Origin: a virus | Virus record (IMG/VR): IMGVR_UViG_3300013103_000060 | Coordinates: 1 to 24,387 of that record | Strand: one strand, 5' to 3' | Length of the DNA stretch: 24,387 nucleotides | Shown here: in pieces, positions 22,437 to 24,387 of the stretch | Layout of the letters: every line of letters begins with the position of its first letter | Numbering within the stretch: position 1 is the stretch's first letter | The notes under the pieces: generated by a model | The model's database searches: none | What the model saw: only the letters and a program-made list of their open reading frames with translations | What the model was told of the DNA's origin: nothing | Program-made: the position numbers and the translations under genes

Positions 22437-24387
22437 ATGTTTCCTCTAGACTTTTTAGAACAAGATAACTGGGTATATTGGAAAGCAACACCCCGAAAAA
22501 CAAAAGAAGGAATGAAAACAACTAAAGTTCCTTATTCAATAAAAACTCAGGATTTAGCCTTAGGAAAACATATAACTTGGGGTTGCACTTACCCTATAGA
22601 GGTTTTACCTCCCTTTTCAGGACGTGGTTTTGTATTAAATGAAGAAGACAGGTTTCTTGTTGTAGATATCGATAAGAGTAATTCAAAAGAGGAATTAGAT
22701 AAGCTTGTCTCTTGGTCAAATACTTTTATTGAATTTGGGCCCTCTGGAAAAATTGACAGTCTTCATCTTTGGTTTAGACTTTCAGGAGTGTTTAACACTT
22801 CAGGAATGAGAAAAAAGAAAACAAATAAATCAAAATTAGCTTGGGAAGTATACACAGACAAGAGGTTTTTCACAATGACAGGAGCAAAGTTACAAGATAA
22901 ACCTCTTAGAACTCTTACAGATAAAGAAGTCACTAAACTTCTTAATTTGCTTAAATTTGATATAAATGAAGAGACCAAGAAAGAGACAAAACAAGAAAGT
23001 CGAGAAATATATGCAAGTGATCCTGAAATTTTAAAGGATCAAGAAATATTAGACATATTAAAATATGCAAAGAATAAAGAAAAGTTTAAAAAACTCTTTT
23101 CTGGAAATAATGAAGGCTATGATTCTGCTAGTAATGCAGATCAAGCATTAATGTGTATTCTAACATTCTATTCTCGTAATAGAGAGCAATTAGCAAGACT
23201 TTTTTCTTTATCCAAGTTAGCAAAAAGGAAAAAATGGAATAGACAAGATTATCAGCAAAGAACAATAAGTGCAGCATTATTACAAGTGAAAAAAACATAT
23301 ACAATAAAGCAACAAACTAAGAAAGAAGTTAAGAAAGAAGCCAAAAAAACTTATCAATTAGCCCAAGAAGCCCCAAAAAAAATAAATAAAAAGATGCTCC
23401 CCTTCCCTATTAAAGTATTACCTGACTGGCTACAAGAATGGGCAACTGGCTTATCTGCATCAATGGGTTCTCCTGTTGATTATTTTATTTGCAGTGCATT
23501 TGCTGTAGCTGCTAATGCCCTAGGAAAAACAAAGGTGTTAGTAAAACCCAGCTCAAGCTGGTTTGAAGCTCCTAATTTTTGGTTCGCTTTGGTAGGTGGC
23601 ACTGGTTATAAGAAAACTCCTGCCATTCAAGCAGCGTTAAAACCCTTAAATAAAATTAGTATTGAAATCTATAAACAGGCAAAGGAAAATAGAAAAGCTT
23701 ATAAAAAAGAGTTGAAAATTTGGAGTAATTCAAATAAAAAAACAAGGGGCGAGAGTCCTGATGAACCTCAAAAATCACAGACAGTTATTACAACCGATGC
23801 AACAACTGAAAGTTTAGGGCCAGTGCTGGAAAGAAGCCCCTCAGTTTTATTGAGCATGGATGAGTTGTCTGGTTGGCTAGGTTCTATGAATCAATATAGA
23901 GGGGGTCAAGGTAAAGATAAAGAATTTTATTTAAGCTCTTGGTCAGGAACTTTTATAAATGTTACTAGAAAGCATCAAGATGACATTCAAGTTGTCAACC
24001 CTTGTTTGAATGTTATAGGCGGTCTAGTACCAGATAGCTTACCTAAATTCAAGAACTTTTCTACTAATGCAGATGGTTTCCTAGAACGTATTTTATTTTG
24101 TTGTCCTGATCAAGTGCATGCAACTTGGAATGATATTGAAACAAGACACTGGCAAGAAAAATATGAGAAAGAGATTTTAAGAATCTGGAAACAATATCGA
24201 GACAAAGAAGACAAAGAAGATAAAGAAGACAAAGAAGACAAAGAAGATAAAGAAGATAAAGAAGATAAAGAAGACAAAGAAGATAAAGAAGATAAAGAAG
24301 ATAAAGAAGATAAAGAAGACAAAGAAGATAAAGAAGATAAAGAAGATAAAGAAGATAAAGAAGATAAAGAAGACAAAGAAGATAAAG
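22437..24387 (+). CDS. Primase-polymerase / DUF3987 helicase-like replication protein, 3' end outside window
   Basis: The frame is open from ATG 22437 to the window edge (650 residues visible). Residues 1-200 resemble archaeo-eukaryotic primase-polymerase domains: VVDIDKS has D77 and D79 as metal ligands, and SGKIDSLHLWFRL carries the family's Ser/His block. Residues 235-300 (NADQALMCILTFYSRNREQL, then KRKKWNRQDY) match the helical region that follows Prim-Pol domains in phage and plasmid primases. Residues 330-588 are DUF3987-like, with a degenerate Walker A GGTGYKKT (387-394, lacking the usual Gly before Lys) and Walker B VLLSMDEL (470-477). From residue 589 the protein becomes a (Asp-Lys-Glu)n repeat. 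It should start and unwind at the adjacent repeat-rich region. AAGGA precedes the ATG at nine bases. Confidence 0.82.
   Translation, partial: MFPLDFLEQDNWVYWKATPRKTKEGMKTTKVPYSIKTQDLALGKHITWGCTYPIEVLPPFSGRGFVLNEEDRFLVVDIDKSNSKEELDKLVSWSNTFIEFGPSGKIDSLHLWFRLSGVFNTSGMRKKKTNKSKLAWEVYTDKRFFTMTGAKLQDKPLRTLTDKEVTKLLNLLKFDINEETKKETKQESREIYASDPEILKDQEILDILKYAKNKEKFKKLFSGNNEGYDSASNADQALMCILTFYSRNREQLARLFSLSKLAKRKKWNRQDYQQRTISAALLQVKKTYTIKQQTKKEVKKEAKKTYQLAQEAPKKINKKMLPFPIKVLPDWLQEWATGLSASMGSPVDYFICSAFAVAANALGKTKVLVKPSSSWFEAPNFWFALVGGTGYKKTPAIQAALKPLNKISIEIYKQAKENRKAYKKELKIWSNSNKKTRGESPDEPQKSQTVITTDATTESLGPVLERSPSVLLSMDELSGWLGSMNQYRGGQGKDKEFYLSSWSGTFINVTRKHQDDIQVVNPCLNVIGGLVPDSLPKFKNFSTNADGFLERILFCCPDQVHATWNDIETRHWQEKYEKEILRIWKQYRDKEDKEDKEDKEDKEDKEDKEDKEDKEDKEDKEDKEDKEDKEDKEDKEDKEDKEDKEDKEDK
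24201..24387. repeat. 9-bp tandem repeat GAYAAAGAA, about 21 copies to the window edge
   Basis: The repeat encodes Asp-Lys-Glu in each unit. Units differ only by T or C in the third base of the Asp codon, and the order of T and C units is irregular with partial higher-order periods, as expected from repeated slippage or unequal exchange. All changes are synonymous. The full length is unknown because the window ends inside it. Confidence 0.95.

Noticed and set aside
22763-22978. 71-codon minus-strand frame
   Set aside because: Lies wholly inside the Prim-Pol coding sequence on the other strand; no supporting start signals.
23190-23210. Beta-clamp-binding peptide (QLARLF) in the primase
   Set aside because: It coincides with a helical motif normal for this primase region and does not fit the usual QLxLF spacing.
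24110-24376. Minus-strand frame of Ser-Ser-Leu repeats
   Set aside because: Antisense reading of the GAYAAAGAA repeat within the primase gene; the plus-strand frame is clearly coding.

Overview
The window is an AT-rich segment of a tailed bacteriophage or prophage with siphovirus-type architecture. The head, neck, tail and packaging genes appear in canonical order, and they include a tape measure gene preceded by a probable frameshifted tail-assembly chaperone. The host is a bacterium of low G+C content that uses TGA as a stop codon. I cannot name the host from sequence alone. A predicted viral ring nuclease suggests that the host lineage meets type III CRISPR immunity.

Layout. Everything from 1 to about 21515 is read on the minus strand. 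Read 5' to 3' (right to left) it runs: a Cys-rich zinc-binding protein, a Cro/XRE-like regulator and a small basic protein (21515-20520); then a strong promoter and a leader of about 210 nt (20485-20241). Next is an early operon of a DUF1874/AcrIII-1 ring nuclease fused to an extra C-terminal domain, a Cas4/RecB-like Fe-S nuclease, a two-TM micro-protein and a beta sliding clamp (20240-17533). A 230-bp spacer with two opposed arrays of a 10-bp repeat follows. Packaging comes next (17302-15006): small terminase, a small unknown protein, the in-frame remnant of a ParB/DNA methyltransferase gene, and large terminase. After it come a nucleotidyltransferase, portal, a MuF-type head protein carrying a zincin domain and an unknown ORF. 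A second promoter precedes protease-scaffold, decoration-like protein, major capsid, connectors, a deoxynucleoside kinase, neck proteins, tail tube, chaperones G/GT, tape measure, a distal tail protein and a tail-tip protein that runs off the left edge.

The right end is transcribed on the plus strand. A 760-bp gene-free control region (21516-22278) holds eleven copies of an 11-bp near-palindrome (core TGTSACA), an A/T tract and a promoter with 11-bp tandem repeats. It looks like a replication origin and/or multi-operator switch. It is followed by a ribbon-helix-helix micro-protein and a large primase-polymerase/DUF3987 helicase-like protein, which runs off the right edge inside a 9-bp coding tandem repeat.

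The items most worth attention are the ring nuclease with an unrecognised C-terminal domain, coupled to a Cas4-like nuclease; the collapsed ParB-methyltransferase ORF that now seems to pass ribosomes to the large terminase; the two repeat systems; the MuF-zincin fusion; and two recoding/nesting predictions (G/GT frameshift, nested scaffold).
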